A DNA stretch of 64,000 nt from Pseudisothecium myosuroides (taxonomy: Eukaryota; Streptophyta; Bryopsida; Hypnales; Lembophyllaceae), in the NCBI GenBank assembly GCA_951799445.1, contig OX637296.1, forward strand, positions 5,146,001 through 5,210,000, in the 5' to 3' direction. The number at the start of each line of letters is the position of its first letter. Within the stretch, counting starts at the first letter, position 1. The notes under the pieces are model-generated. The model was not told where the DNA came from. It saw only the letters and a list, made by a program, of their open reading frames with translations, and made no database searches. Position numbers and translations under genes: made by a program. This document shows positions 13,201-25,160 of this stretch, one piece after another.

Positions 13201-16117
13201 AAAGGGGGTTACCCACCCACACTGCAAACATATACCACGATCATTGCTGGCTTTATGAAAGTTGGAGATGTGCGGATGGCGCTTGAAACAGTTCGGGACA
13301 TGAAGCTGGCTGGTTGCCGCCCAAGTGCTACGACGTATAATGTCATCATGCACGGCCTTGTTCAAGCTGGCCAGGTCTATCATTTCTTCTAACCGATCCC
13401 ATCTACTTTCACAAACTAATATTTATAAATCTGCTCTTATGCATTAGACGTAACTTGCATTCTAGTGACCTTTAGTGATGCCTGCAAACTGAATATTGAA
13501 TTGAGATTTGTGATCGAATATAGCGACACCTTCCCGTGCAATTACTGTGAGGAGAAATTAGTGCTGTCTAATTGTAATGTGGGTTGAAATACCTCTCAAG
13601 TGCTGAAGATATCTTTTTTGAAGATTCTGGGCTCATAAACTGTAGTATCTTTAGAACCATCGTGGCCTACTGTAATTGCACTGAAAAGTGTAGTACTCTA
13701 TTGTTAATCCTAGGATTTCAAGCTTCAAACAAGAAGCCCACTTTAGAAGCTAATAGTAACTTTCAAACGTATGTCTATTGTTAAAAAATGTGGGTTATGA
13801 TTTCTACTTTCTGTTGGTGCATTTTGTTACCTTCATTGATGCTTCTTGAATAATTTATTTCAATTCCTAAAGATGGAATAGGGTCATTTGGACAGTTTGG
13901 AGTTAACAGTGGAATTGCTGCTAACTGTTACAATGATCAGTACAGATGGATAGGGCTGCGTCTATCATTGATGAAATGGCGTTGGCTGGAGTTCATCCAA
14001 ACGAACGCAGTTACACTAGCCTTATAGAGAGGTATGCTTGCGACGGAGAGATTGGCCTGGCTTTCAAGTACTTCAAGCGCATCAATGAAATAGGGCTGAA
14101 GCCAGACGTGATTTCATATGCGTCTCTTTTGAAGGCTTGTTGCAAGGCAGGACGCATGCAGAGTGCAGTTGCAGTGACGACAGAGATGGTGTCCCCATGA
14201 ACCAGTAACTTACATCTACAATATTCTCCTCGATGGGTATGTGATATTTTCTTTAACCTTCTTGATGTGTTTGAAAGTAAACTTTCTCTTATTAAGGTAA
14301 GGTAGGACGTCCATAAAGCGAACAGGCTCTACAGGGTTCTCTAATACAGAGGTACACACTGCTTTCCTCAATGTACCAATTGTATTCGCCAATGTATCAA
14401 GCAGTGAACAGATCAGGGGTGGACGCTTTTAGAGCCTTGTGTGATTCCAACTTCAAAATTCATCACTAATTTCACGAAGGTCTGAAGAAGATGAAACGAC
14501 TTGGGTTAGATGCCAATTTCATTTATCTTTCAGGGAAAATTTACTGAAATATATCTCAAGAAGTCAAACTCCCCAAAATTGTGAAAACGGCTGGTAAGTG
14601 GTCGCTTTATGGACCTCCTACCTTACCTCGAAGTGCCCACATGTGGCCACTTTCATATCTATTGGTGCATAATTAAATCATGAAGAAGGTTTAACAAAAT
14701 GTAATGACATAGTACGATGCCTTATTTTACAATGAAGTTATGTTTTGAAAGTTACTATCAGCTTCCAAAGTGTATTTTCTATTATTATCTTGCGCACTTG
14801 GGGGTTAATTTTTTTGTTTGGAGTATGGTTTCATGGTGAACATTTTAGTAGTGGGTGCTGATTAGGAGGTCGATGGTTGCAGGTGGGCTCAGAGAGGGGA
14901 CATGTGGGAGGCATCTGATATAATGCAAAAGATGCGTCAAGACGGCTTTACACCAGACGTGCATTCGTACACCTCCTTTACCAATGCATGTTGTAAGGCA
15001 GGGGACATGCAGGTATCATTTCTTTGAATCTTTTGATCGAGTTCTCCTCGAGGGATGTACTCCATATAGTCATGTTGGACGTATTTGCATTTAGCACTGT
15101 ATACTCGATTCTCTGGGAATATTTTACGCCATCTCGATGGGTTTTTTATCGGTGAATTCAGAAGACATTAATGAGGTTTTGAACGTACTATAACCTTGAA
15201 GACCAGAAACTCAATAGAGGAAGAAGAGAGTACATCAAAATGTGACTGGGTGTTGTGTGCAGAAAGCAACAGAAACAATTGAGCAGATGAAGCAGAAAGG
15301 TGTACAACCTAATCTGCAAACCTATACAACTCTTGTGCATGGATGGGCATCCGCATCGTACCCTGAAAAAGCTTTGGTTTGCTACGACAAAATGGAAGCT
15401 GCTGGGATGAAACCTGACAAACCACTTTACCACTGCATCGTGACTTCCCTTCTTTCAAGAGCTGCAGTTGCACGCGAGACAGTATTTGATGGTGTGTTAA
15501 GGGTGACGTCCGAAATGGTAGACCATGGTATATGTATCGATTTTGCGGAGGTTTTCGATCAAAGCTGAGAGGCAACCCGGTGATTTGACTAGAGCTGTGG
15601 CGAGAATATTTCCCCCAGGTACAAATCGTTATATCCCATGCCGTTACTGTTACCGTAAATTTTATGCTAGAGAGTATTAGCCTGCATCTGAATCCAATTC
15701 AGCAAGTGTTCAACACCAAGGTTTTCAGTAAAATTAAGACTGTTTCTGGAGCTTAAGATAGCATCATGAAACGAATCTTGCCCGAGATTCACAGAGAGTC
15801 TCCCTTCTTCGCTGTGATCATGCAGAGCCCCCTCCATAATACGTGGAGAAGCCTTTGTATGGGGAGGTAACATATGAAACAGACTAAGCTTTCTGAAAAC
15901 CTTGTTATCCTCATGCACTTGTGTTTTGCACGTATTCTTTCTTGTGTTGTATGACTTATTCAATTTTTGGAAACAGAATGGAAGGCAGCAGTAGAAGAAG
16001 CACGAGCAAAAGAAGAAGCTGACAAGCTTGACTCTTTTTATTCAAATAGTGTCCAAATAATGCATGATAAAGTGCATTGGAATCACTTTCAATTTCATTA
16101 AAAGTGATGTATGTTTA
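10218..16117 (+). pseudogene. PPR4-like: PPR4 homologue (RRM + PPR), decayed copy
   Basis: Homologous to land-plant PPR4, a chloroplast RNA-binding protein with one RRM and many PPR repeats, known for trans-splicing of rps12. The start codon opens a transit-peptide-like leader, then the first RRM half (VSVGNLGYHVKREAVKEFF). Exon-like blocks: 10218-10686, ~10848-10987, 11131-11257, 11389-11529, ~11975-12064, 12192-12346, 12795-12854, 12947-13374, 13946-14236, 14883-15012, 15263-15618 and 15977 on. Most have proper splice sites, so this is not a retrocopy. Blocks follow PPR4 order (HAYAVARDLRGAAACVEEME, NMERAEALVVDMEEHGL, DGWAQRGDMWEASDIMQ). Damage: the RNP1 half of the RRM is missing between 10687 and 10850. 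The frame breaks near 11242, 11972, 12315, 13003, 14190-14203 and 15557. Intron 5 has a GC donor (12347). The last block, EWKAAVEEARAKEEADKL, runs into a dispersed repeat. Alternatively it is a functional gene with assembly errors, which is less likely because neighbouring genes are clean. Confidence 0.85.
14297..14630. mobile_element. TIR element, family M2, in a PPR4 intron
   Basis: Inverted ends AGGTAAGGTAGGASGTCC plus ATAAAGCGA, matching over about 28 bases with one mismatch, bracket an AT-rich interior inside the intron between blocks 13946-14236 and 14883-15012. The same end motif, AAGGTAGG followed by AAAGCGACC, recurs at 19773-20362 and 32833-33464. No target duplication could be fixed. 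Confidence 0.6.
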
Positions 16118-16170
16118 ATAATAGTAATTATGCTCAAGTGCAATTAGTGACAATTATAGGTGTGCTGATC
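16035..16170. repeat. Dispersed repeat copy B, at the 3' end of PPR4-like
   Basis: Contains GTGTCCAAATAATGCATG, AAAGTGCATTGGAATC, GTTTAATAATAGTAATTA and GCAATTAGTGACAATTATAG, in the order seen in copies A and C. The last PPR4-like block loses homology about where this begins, so the repeat may have truncated the gene's 3' end. Confidence 0.4.
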
Positions 16171-16599
16171 TTAGTGGCAAAGAAAATAATAGACAATTAC
16201 AACTTTTGTCTTCCATGATTAGGTTGAGGTCATTGGCCTATGTAAGTCCATTACTACCAAGCGATGAAAGTATTGTGGCACTACTAGCCACAATACAGTA
16301 CAAGGTGAAAAGAGTGGTCATAGTTGCTATGACTTGAATGTTGCAAACCTTCCAGTTTCCAATTCTCAAAGCTACATTGGAGGTTGAAATGACTAAATAC
16401 CTATAGTTCATATATTAGGTGATGTCATCAAATATATATATTACTAATAGTAAAGTATCTATTGACATCATGGAAGAACAATCCTATCAAATTCTAAAAT
16501 GAATATGTGCATTTTTCGTTCTACAATTTCTATGGAAGTCATTCATCATACACTTATAGTTCGCTGGGTCATTCTTGGATTAAACCTTTAAACCCTTAA

Positions 16600-17532
16600 C
16601 CCCAAAAGGACCGGTATGCGTTTTTTGGCCGTGTAGAAATTTTGGGCAGGTCCGTGTGACTAGAGATTTCCATATTTTAAGCTGAAATTTTAATAGAAGA
16701 TGGGCGCGAGGAATATCTTTCATATGCACTAAATTTCAGGACATTTGGAAATAGGAGTCAAAAGTTATGGCCAAATATGTTATTTTTTTTCGTAACTGGG
16801 CAGTCCGGGCAGCAAGAAAAATTTGGCAAAATTTTGATTCTTTTTTTTTTAATATTTTTTTTCTTGTAGATTATGTTTTTTTCTATCTGGAAAGCTTTGA
16901 TTCATTTCATTTGGATTTGTTATGAGAAAGTTATGGACATTCTTGTTTTTCAGGCAGTTAGAGCATCTTCTTGAAAAAAATAACTTGTAGGATTCATTTC
17001 TAAATGCTATTTTTGCAATTTAAAATAAATAAATTCTCATGGTTTAGTTTACTTGTTAGAACAATCTCACCATTGGAATTAGTGTATTTTAATTCCATCT
17101 AAAATATATTAATGTTTTAGATTTTCCTTCTATCTTGTACCTACTTGTACTTAATAAATTTTTTAGGAATGATAATTGAGTTTATTTGAATATTTTTTTT
17201 TTCCCTAGACTCTCAACTCAATTCTCCACTATAAAGATTTGAAGCACAAAACTCTATAGTGCAAAAATTTTAAGTGAAAATTGTTCAAAGTCAAAAAATC
17301 TAGTCCCGCAATGTGCTGAAATACTTGTTTTTTCCACTTTAAACGCAGATATCTTGCAATCTGAGCGGTCAAAAATTCTGAAATTTTTTCCACACATTCT
17401 CATACTAGTTAGGTATAAGATCCTACGATTAGATGTGCAGAAAAAACATTTTTCAAATTTTTTTACTCCTTGCTATAGAAATGGCAGTTTTGAGTGTTTT
17501 TTGGCTGAAAAAAGGCCTTGGGCCTTTAGGGG
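16600..17532. mobile_element. TTAA-associated TIR element
   Basis: TTAA at 16596-16599 is followed by CCCCAAAAGGACCGG. The right end reads GGCCTTTAGGGG followed by TTTT at 17533-17536, a one-step decay of TTAA. Interior blocks near the right end (GGTCAAAAATTCTGAAATTT, then TTTCCACACATT) are shared in the same order with the element ending at 32495. Non-coding. Confidence 0.5.
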
Positions 17533-17536
17533 TTTT

Positions 17537-18635
17537 GGACCAAACATTCAAATTTTGAACAATAGATTAACAATAAATCCCAAATACACAAAAATATGTT
17601 TTTTCATCCATTAATTTTTATGAAGATTTTTGTGTTAGTTCTTTAACATTTTAATGGTATAGATCTTGAAGACTTTGATTTGTAAATATTCTATAATAAT
17701 TCAAAAAATACTAGTAGATCTGACCTCAAAAAATAAATTTTTAGTTCAAAAAATGACCCTTAAAAAATCACTTGAATGAAAAAGTAAAATAAAAATCTTC
17801 AAAAATCACTATGATTGAAATTTAACATTTTCACTTTTAAAGAAAGGAAATTGGCTCCCTTTCTCCACTCAAATGCCGTCCTCAATCGACCTCACGTAAA
17901 GATCACTATGAAATGAATGTCGGGATGCAAAGAAAGCTCTACAATCAAGAAATGGATGTAGTAGTCGCCTCTTGGAGTATGGGGGTTTGATCCTTTCATT
18001 TACAAATCCAATCTCTTTTTCTAGGAACGTGTATTTAATGTTTTGGGATGTCTATGTAATCTCAGATTTCATTTGTTTATGCAAAGCGATGACATATTTG
18101 CTAAATCCATTGCCATAGGCCCCAATGGTTTGCGGGAATTGGCGCCCCCTACTTCCATGGTCCTACAACCTCCTCTACCTCAATGCAATTTACTAGGGTT
18201 TGCGAGACACCAATGCAAGATACATGACAGAGAGCCTTGGCTTCATTTCAATTGCCATCTGTGGGATGCTTGGGAGCAAAGGTCTTTGAAGAAATAAGTG
18301 CGGGAGATTATGCACAAAAATTCTACAAATAGTAGCGGATATAGTCGAGGACCATAAAATTTAAAGGCAATGGAGAAGTTAAAAGAGTAGGTCACACTTC
18401 CAATGGTTTTATTCACAAAGGGGTAGTTCTCTCCATGGGAATGGGGATGCAAAATACATTACGAGTTGCAGTCAAGACTTGTTTTTGACTCTTACAAGAC
18501 TTTAGATTTCTAGTGTCATGAAAATTTTCTAGCGAAAAATCATATTTAGAATGTGAATCATGAAACAACCATAAATTGTGGCAATCTTGTTAGCAAAGTA
18601 CATATTGTTTGAAGATTGTGCTATAGGCATCCGCA
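17537..18635. other. Intergenic; no gene supported
   Basis: AT-rich except 18100-18300, which is open for 84 codons but has no recognisable domain. Possibly an eroded repeat. Confidence 0.4.
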
Positions 18636-18639
18636 CCAT

Positions 18640-18995
18640 TGTAAGTAGGAACTTGGATTGAGGAGACCGTGGTGTCTGAAGAATGAAGGCGATGGCAAGC
18701 TCTTGTCAAAGCTTCTCAACAATGAACAGAAATTCAAGAAAGGAATTGAACATGATAATTATAAAAACAAATTATGGCATCCTTCTTGAGAAATACCTTC
18801 ATAGACTCCACTTTGGACAGTGTGGTGTATGAGAGTACTTCTCAAGGAGAATGCCATAGTTTGTTTCTAAAATTTTCATGCTTAGTTCCCTTCCTAGATT
18901 GTTTTCACATTTCACATGGGCTTTAGCAAGAGCTTGCCATCGGCTTCATTCTTTAGACACCATCCATGGCATCCTCTTCCCAAGCAATCAACTTG
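18640..18995. repeat. Fold-back, arms of ~150 bp
   Basis: The left arm (about 18640-18790) carries GTGTCTGAAGAATGAAGG and GATGGCAAGCTCTTG. The right arm (about 18825-18995) carries the same blocks in reverse complement (CAAGAGCTTGCCATC, then CTTCATTCTTTAGACAC). The arms are diverged, with a short loop near 18810. Transcription would give a long hairpin. No target duplication was identified. Confidence 0.6.
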
Positions 18996-19772
18996 CAATG
19001 GTGGTGATGCCTTCAAACAACATGTACTTCGCTATCAAGATTGCCAAAAGCCAACAACTTATGGATCCAGTGCTTCTAAAAACTCTCATTTCACAATGTA
19101 TAGATCCAATATGTGTAGATTCAATACATGTATTATTCAATGATTATAGTGTATACATCCAATACTTGTATATTGAATGTTTACTTTCTATGAAGAGCTA
19201 AGTATTTCGGAAAGTTTGCATGAAATTTTGAAATTTTGCACCTACATACGTGTTCAATTAGAGTGTCATTGCAATCCTTATTTGGTATTGGTAATAGATT
19301 TTCTTGAATTTATGGTTTGTAGTCCTTCTTCAAACTCCCATTTCCCTAGAAAACTCCCATTTTAATGAATATGATGTTAGATCTAAGATATATACTATGA
19401 CCTATTAAGTTGCTCACTTTGTGAGTTCATTTCAATTCATGAACGCATATTTGAATATGTATCAATTGCCTCACAAATAGTGCGTATTCAGCTATATTTA
19501 AGTAAGTATTAGGGGAGTGGGCAATCATTTGCTGGATGCACTAATTACCATAATTAGTCCGGCTACAGACTCCAGTTTGGAAACATCATAAATTAATCTT
19601 AATCAGCCTTCTAATCACCTGAAATTGAACAGAAACTGAAAGGAACATGAGGTTAAAGAGTAGAGTGGGAATACCGGGTACATCATGGACCTGAGAGCAC
19701 CCGCAGGGCCTGACCGGGAACAGAGACAGTAAGTTACCTGAATTTTGCAAGTGGAGGCTTGTTCAAATCTTG
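18996..19772. other. Intergenic; no gene supported
   Basis: AT-rich with short open frames only. Contains spaced variants of AATAYATGTATT and nothing else that stands out. Confidence 0.4.
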
Positions 19773-20362
19773 CACTAAGGTAGGTGGCTCACTAAGCGAC
19801 CCTTTAAGGGCTATTGGACCTTTTTGATGCGTTTCAGATGCCCAAAATTTTTTTCCGCTTGAAGAAAAATTGATGCGGAATGTAACACAAGTGGTTTCAT
19901 ATTTTTCGGAGCGTGTATGAATTACTTATGAATTTCCAAAGAATTATGTGGTAGGCACCTATTCTTGACTCATAGGGTTTGCAAAACCCACACACGCACA
20001 GTCTGAAAAATGATATGGCTTGACCAAAAACAAGCACTGCCGCATTTAAAAAGTAATACATAAGGTTCCGAAATGCGACCTTTACTAAATTTAAATGGAT
20101 CCTACATTCTTTTAACATTTGTAAGAAGGCAATTGGGCAATTGATTCTCATTTAGAAAAATTAAGTAGACACACCCTGGCTTTGAAATGGAACCTTCTTG
20201 GCTCTTATTCCATCCATTGGCGATGTGTGAAGCAATATATGACAAGTCTTAATTATGCTCTCACATTGATGGCAGTCCATTTTAGAACCACTTACTTCCC
20301 TTTTCAGAGCTCCTTACAAGGCTATTTGAAGAAGGTCGCTTTTTAAGCCACCTACCTTAGTG
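19773..20362. mobile_element. TIR element, family M2, CACTA-like ends
   Basis: Left end CACTAAGGTAGGTGGCTCAC then TAAGCGACC; right end in reverse complement CACTAAGGTAGGTGGCTTAA then AAAGCGACC. The CACTA termini suggest the CMC superfamily, but the flanking triplets (TTG and ACT) do not match, so a target duplication is not supported. Non-coding, about 590 bp. Related ends lie at 14297-14630 and 32833-33464. Confidence 0.6.
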
Positions 20363-21787
20363 ACTTTAACCCTATAATGCCGTTGTAGACACTAAAGGCC
20401 GTTTTACACCAAGGTGCCATGCCAATTCCCCTTCTAAGATAGAGCCACCCGTAATCGACCGAATAAGGAATTTCGACATGATCTGGAGTAGTGAAGGCAA
20501 AAAAAATATTTTTCAGAGGTACATCAATAGAAATGACAGGGATTGCAAAAAAATTTAGTAATTTTATTGCTTGAATTGAAATTATTATGAATTTTAGGAG
20601 GCAAAAAGTGCTCTAGACCCATGGCCAATGTCTAGACTCTTCCAATTCCAATCATTCAAGAACTTTTTTCCTAATCATTATTTTCTACTTTCTTTCTTAT
20701 AACTTGGAACATGTGTCGTATATTTATTAGTTCCAACCTTGAAAAAGAAAAAGAAAACATTCTAAGCTCGGTCATAAATACGTGCACCTATAGGTTGGGA
20801 ATGAGTCACTGATCGGGAATGGGTGGCTCTACTTTAGCCAATTGCACAAATTTCAAGTGCATTTTAGGCTTAAGGCCGGCATGAACTACTCATTAGAATA
20901 AGATTGCCCCATACATAAAGGCCAAGAAGCCAAGCCCATTCAATGTAAACTTGAAAATTTCCATCTATCCCCAACAAGTGTAATATGTATAAAAAAATAA
21001 TACTTTATAAAAAAGTGTATTTTTATTGAAATTTGACATTGGCCCCAAGGCCAAGAATTGGCCTTCCATTCTTGGTGCATCCAAATTCATGAAGCTCGGG
21101 CCATGTCAGGACGGTCTGTAAAAGATTCATTCTACTAAATTGACCCTATACTTGGTATAAAGGGGTGGGGGCTAATTCTAGCCTTTAGACCAATTACAAG
21201 CAAGGATTTTGGGCCTCTAATACAACAAATAGTGGCCGAGCCTCTTTGTAAAGCAGCCCTAAGTACCTAATCATTGACTAAGAATTTTTCCATCTGTGAC
21301 AAAAGTGCAAATGCTTATCTTTGTAATTTTGTATGATGAGGGAAGGTCTTCCACGATAATTTGACTTCCAATATTAATTGCTTTTAGATTTTTTTAAACA
21401 AATGATTCATTAAATTCCAAAAATAATGATTTTGACATTGACTAGCCTATTCTTCTGGGGTTAAAAAAAATTGATTCAATACAAAGCCGACAATCCAAAC
21501 CTCAAATGGATTTCTTGTGCATTTTAAAAAAGAAGAGAAAAAAAATTTACTTAAAAAAAGACTATTTATGCAAAAAATGGAAGGCCCAGTTAATTAGTAC
21601 ACATAACAATCCTTGGAAATACATGGCACTTATGAAATCCTCCAAGTTGTGGATTCTTATCATTTACCAACTGGCTAGGTATGGAAAAAAAATGGTGGGC
21701 CTAGGAATGAAGAGAGACCAATACCAATTGCATTTGAGAGTGCTTTTAAAGTTGCATTTTTATTATGTGGTTACCATTCTAAAGTTT
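20363..21787. other. Intergenic; no gene supported
   Basis: Contains several short GC-richer phrases shared locally (GAGCCACCC with GGGTGGCTC; CCAATTC runs), probably remains of older inverted elements. No boundaries could be drawn. Confidence 0.35.
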
Positions 21788-22647
21788 GATTCTATGATGA
21801 TTTAACCCCTGAGTGCCCACTATGAAATGGCACCACTTTGTGGCCAAAATGGACCCCCTTCCAAAGAAATCGACGCCAATGATGCAAAACTAAGATCCAC
21901 ATTGTTTCATTGATGAAACTTTGAAAGAATTGGACTCCAAATGCGCCTTGAAATTTGCGCCAAGTTTGGCCATAGGGATGCGGAGATTATAATGTTCAAA
22001 GTGATGTTGATCAAGACGGAATTGGTGATTTTTTGAGAGGGTCCTCACTTTGGAAGGTGTTGGCATGCGGAGGAAACAACGACAAAGGCTAAGATTTTGG
22101 CAGGAGGCCTTGCAATAGTGCCCTTGATGCTTTGCAAAATTTTGGACACATCTGACACAAAACCCATGCTCAGATGGGCATTGAATGAGGGATGCGCACA
22201 CGTCGAGGTTCCTCCCCACTAGGAGCTGCGTATGAAATTGACTGACAAATAGGACGACAAGTTTGGCAATAGAAACAAACGGGCCCGCTTTGCCAACTCG
22301 ATCTAAATTCTCGCGTACAAAGTAGCAACTGCCTGATTGAGTTGAAGGCTGGACAGCAGGAAGTAGGTGTTAGAGGACTCAAAAGAGGGAAAGTCTAGAT
22401 GCAATGTGCGGTTTGATTGGGTTTCAAGAATTTATTTGAATAAATACGATATTGCCCCCTCAAAGATTCCTTGCTCCATGACAGAATGACAGCAATTATG
22501 CACAGCTCCCCATGACAGGGGCGGTCGAAGGCAAGGTTGATGGCAAAAGCAGGTTTAGTTGTTGCAAACAAAATTGCATCCCCAAAAGACGACATAGTGC
22601 ATAAAAAATCACACCATACAAAATACTCCTAAAAAGAGGCACTACAT
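21788..22647. repeat. Left arm of large inverted repeat (7.5-kb structure)
   Basis: Reverse complement of 28469-29331. Three minus-strand frames here (66, 70 and 109 codons) translate identically to three plus-strand frames in the right arm, so the arms are nearly identical over about 860 bp. TTAA at 21802-21805, followed by CCCCTGAGTGCCCAC, mirrors GTGGGCACTCAAAGA-TTAA on the right. Identity continues about 14 bp outside TTAA (GATTCTATGATGATTTAA). The Cys-rich frames resemble no family I can name. Confidence 0.85.
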
Positions 22648-22659
22648 AAAAAAGGAATG

Positions 22660-23262
22660 TGGATAGGAAACAAAAAACTCATAAAATAGCCCGGAAAGAG
22701 AGAATTATGAAGGAAGCATAAGAAATGATAGGTCCATATGATAAGAAAGATTGCTATCTCATTTCACAACATTGCAATTTGGAGAACAAAGCTCTAGACG
22801 GAAAAATAATGGTTGACATTCCAAATGACTTTTTAGTGCTACACAAGAATAAAGTAGCCATCCAAGATAAGAGCACTAAAGAAATAGTGCTAGTTGCTTC
22901 ATTCCAAAAATTTGAAGACATTTTGGCTTCAAAAGAATATGAAGACTTGGAGAAGTTAACAATGGTTTTGGCTAAATTGAGGAAAGGAAACTCTGGATAC
23001 ATAGACAAAAATTAGGCACAAGTCAATGGAAAGATGTTTGCATTAGGGTAGCAAGCTAGTGGTGATCCAAGATACACAATGGGTTACTATGTCATGGGGC
23101 GTGGCATTAAAAATGACAAAGCTGCCATACAAGAGTGGGAAGAAGACCAAGTGCACCTAGTCAAATGGATTGCAAATTTTTATGAATCAAAGTTTTAAAA
23201 CTAGCGCCATATCTTTACATGAAAATTGTTGATGAAGCATTCGAAAACTTTCTAATACATTT
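22660..23262 (+). pseudogene. Decayed transposon-borne ORF, left palindrome arm
   Basis: A 96-codon frame at 22725-23015 (start MIGPYDKKDCYLISQHCNLE) is followed, after two internal stops, by the same protein continuing (AQVNGKMFALG, then QASGDPRYTMGYYVMGRG and KWIANFYESKF). The whole is mirrored at 23295-23902. Both arms share the same two stops, so the sequence was already dead when it was inverted and duplicated. The family is not recognised. The GKMFALG-plus-aromatic stretch faintly recalls a conserved part of TET/JBP-like dioxygenases linked to some DNA transposons; this is a guess. Confidence 0.5.
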
Positions 23263-23294
23263 TTTTAAAATACTATAGCAGTTTATCTATTCTA

Positions 23295-23902
23295 ATGTAT
23301 TAGAAAGTTTTCGAATGCTTCATCAACAATTTTCATGTAAAGATATGGCGCTAGTTTTATAACTTTGATTCATAAAAATTTGCAATCCATTTGACTAGGT
23401 GCACTTGGTCTTCTTCCCACTCTTGTATGGCAGCTTTGTCATTTTTAATGCCACGCCCCATGACATAGTAACCCATTGTGTATCTTGGATCACCACTAGC
23501 TTGCTACCCTAATGCAAACATCTTTCCATTGACTTGTGCCTAATTTTTGTCTATGTATCCAGAGTTTCCTTTCCTCAATTTAGCCAAAACCATTGTTAAC
23601 TTCTCCAAGTCTTCATATTCTTTTGAAGCCAAAATGTCTTCAAATTTTTGGAATGAAACAACTAGCACTATTTCTTTAGTGCTCTTATCTTGGATGGCTA
23701 CTTTATTCTTGTATAGCACTAAAAAGTCATTTGGAATGTCAACCATTATTTTTCCATCTAGAGCTTTGTCCTCCAAATTGCAATGTTGTGAAATGAGATA
23801 GCAATCTTTCTCATCATATGGACCTATCATTTCTTATGCTTCCTTCATAATTCTCTCTTTCCGGGCTACTTTATGAGCTTTTTGTTTCCTATCCACATTC
23901 TT
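23295..23902 (-). pseudogene. Decayed transposon-borne ORF, right palindrome arm
   Basis: Mirror image of 22660-23262 across a loop of about 32 bp (23263-23294). The 96-codon frame on the minus strand (23830-23540) differs from its twin at a handful of residues (K/E, N/D, H/Y, A/V), so this inversion is older or less well conserved than the outer arms. The frame extends upstream as KKNVDRKQKAHKVARKERIM before a shared stop. Confidence 0.5.
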
Positions 23903-24774
23903 TTTTCTCTCCCTTCGGTCATAATTGTGGATTTTTTATAGTTTTATAAAATTAATGAATGAAATAAAAACTTACTAACAACAAGTAACTATAAACAAAT
24001 TGAAGGTATATTCAAAGCAAGATATTTAAGCAATATATTCTCACAAAATATTCAAACAATACATTCAAATAATATATGGTACATATGGCTCTTTTTGTGT
24101 CTTTTATACTAAGGTGAAAAGCCAAAAGGAACCTTTTACTTTAGAATGCTAATGCTTTTTTAAACGTAAAAGAATCCTTTAATAACAAAGTTCTTTTACT
24201 TTTTTGAAAAGTGAAAGTAACCTTTTGCATTAACGTAACAAAATAGTGAAGGTCATTTCATTATAGTTCTTTTACTTTTTAGAACAAATTTTTTGCAATT
24301 GATTTTACAATCAAGGATATTGAATTTTATATTTTTATATTCTTAGAAAAAAACACATTATAGAATATGAGAATGTACTTTCTTTGAAGATGGGTTTAAA
24401 ATTAATATTGGATATAGGGTTATACATGACTAAGGGGTTAAAAATAAAATCTTTATCTTTTACGTGACATATATTTATGACACATGCATGTACTTATAAT
24501 TATTTATAGGATCTATAAATTTTTTTTCTTATGAAGTCTTATATAAATTTCTAGTCTTTCAATTGCAACTATGACATACATATGTGCTTATTATTATTTA
24601 TAGGATCTATTATTTTCTTATGAATTTTTATATAAACTTGTAGTCTTTCAATTGTAACTATGACAAACACATGTATATATTAATATTTATAGGAAGGTTA
24701 ATTATATGTATTTATAAATTCTTATATAATCTCATATTCTTATGTATATATTCTTTCCTTCTTGTGAGTTTTGG

Positions 24775-25160
24775 AATGTCTCTTCCCTTGAGGAGTACAT
24801 GGGGTGCATTGTCAACAATTGGTTGTATGCACATGGGGACACTTTGGAACCAACTGTTCACAATGCACCCCATATACTCCTCAAGGGAAGAGACAATCCA
24901 AAATTCACAAGAAGGAAGATGAAAACAACAACTTCAAGTCCTAAACCTCATTCCAAGGCGTACCCCTCAACCCATGTACATACTTGAGGGGTAGGCCTTG
25001 GAATGAGGTTTGGGACTTGAAGTTGTTGTTTTCATCTTCCTTCTTTTGAGTTTTAGATTGTCTCTTCCCTTGAGGAGTATATGGAGTGCATTGTGAACAA
25101 TTGGTTCCAAAGCGTCCCCATATACATATTTGAGGGTTGTTAGGCCTTGGTGAGGTTTGG
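24775..25160. repeat. Three-part fold-back
   Basis: Three alternating copies of one unit: forward at about 24775-24850, reverse complement at about 24845-24985, and forward again at about 24985-25140. Markers are CCTTGAGGAGTAYATGG, GTGCATTGTGAACAATTGGT and CTTGAAGTTGTTGTTTTCAT. Adjacent copies can pair as hairpins in either of two registers. Short open frames appear on both strands because of the symmetry. Confidence 0.7.

Noticed and set aside
18043..18297. 84-codon plus frame in a GC-richer patch as a gene
   Set aside because: No recognisable domain in any frame, no splice context; likely old repeat remains.
22725..23830. Two opposite 96-codon frames taken as two genes
   Set aside because: They are the two arms of one palindrome and share internal stop codons; neither is intact.
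22660..23902. CRISPR or phage-like repeat system
   Set aside because: No regularly spaced short repeats; introns, plant gene families and eukaryotic transposon ends show this is nuclear plant DNA.
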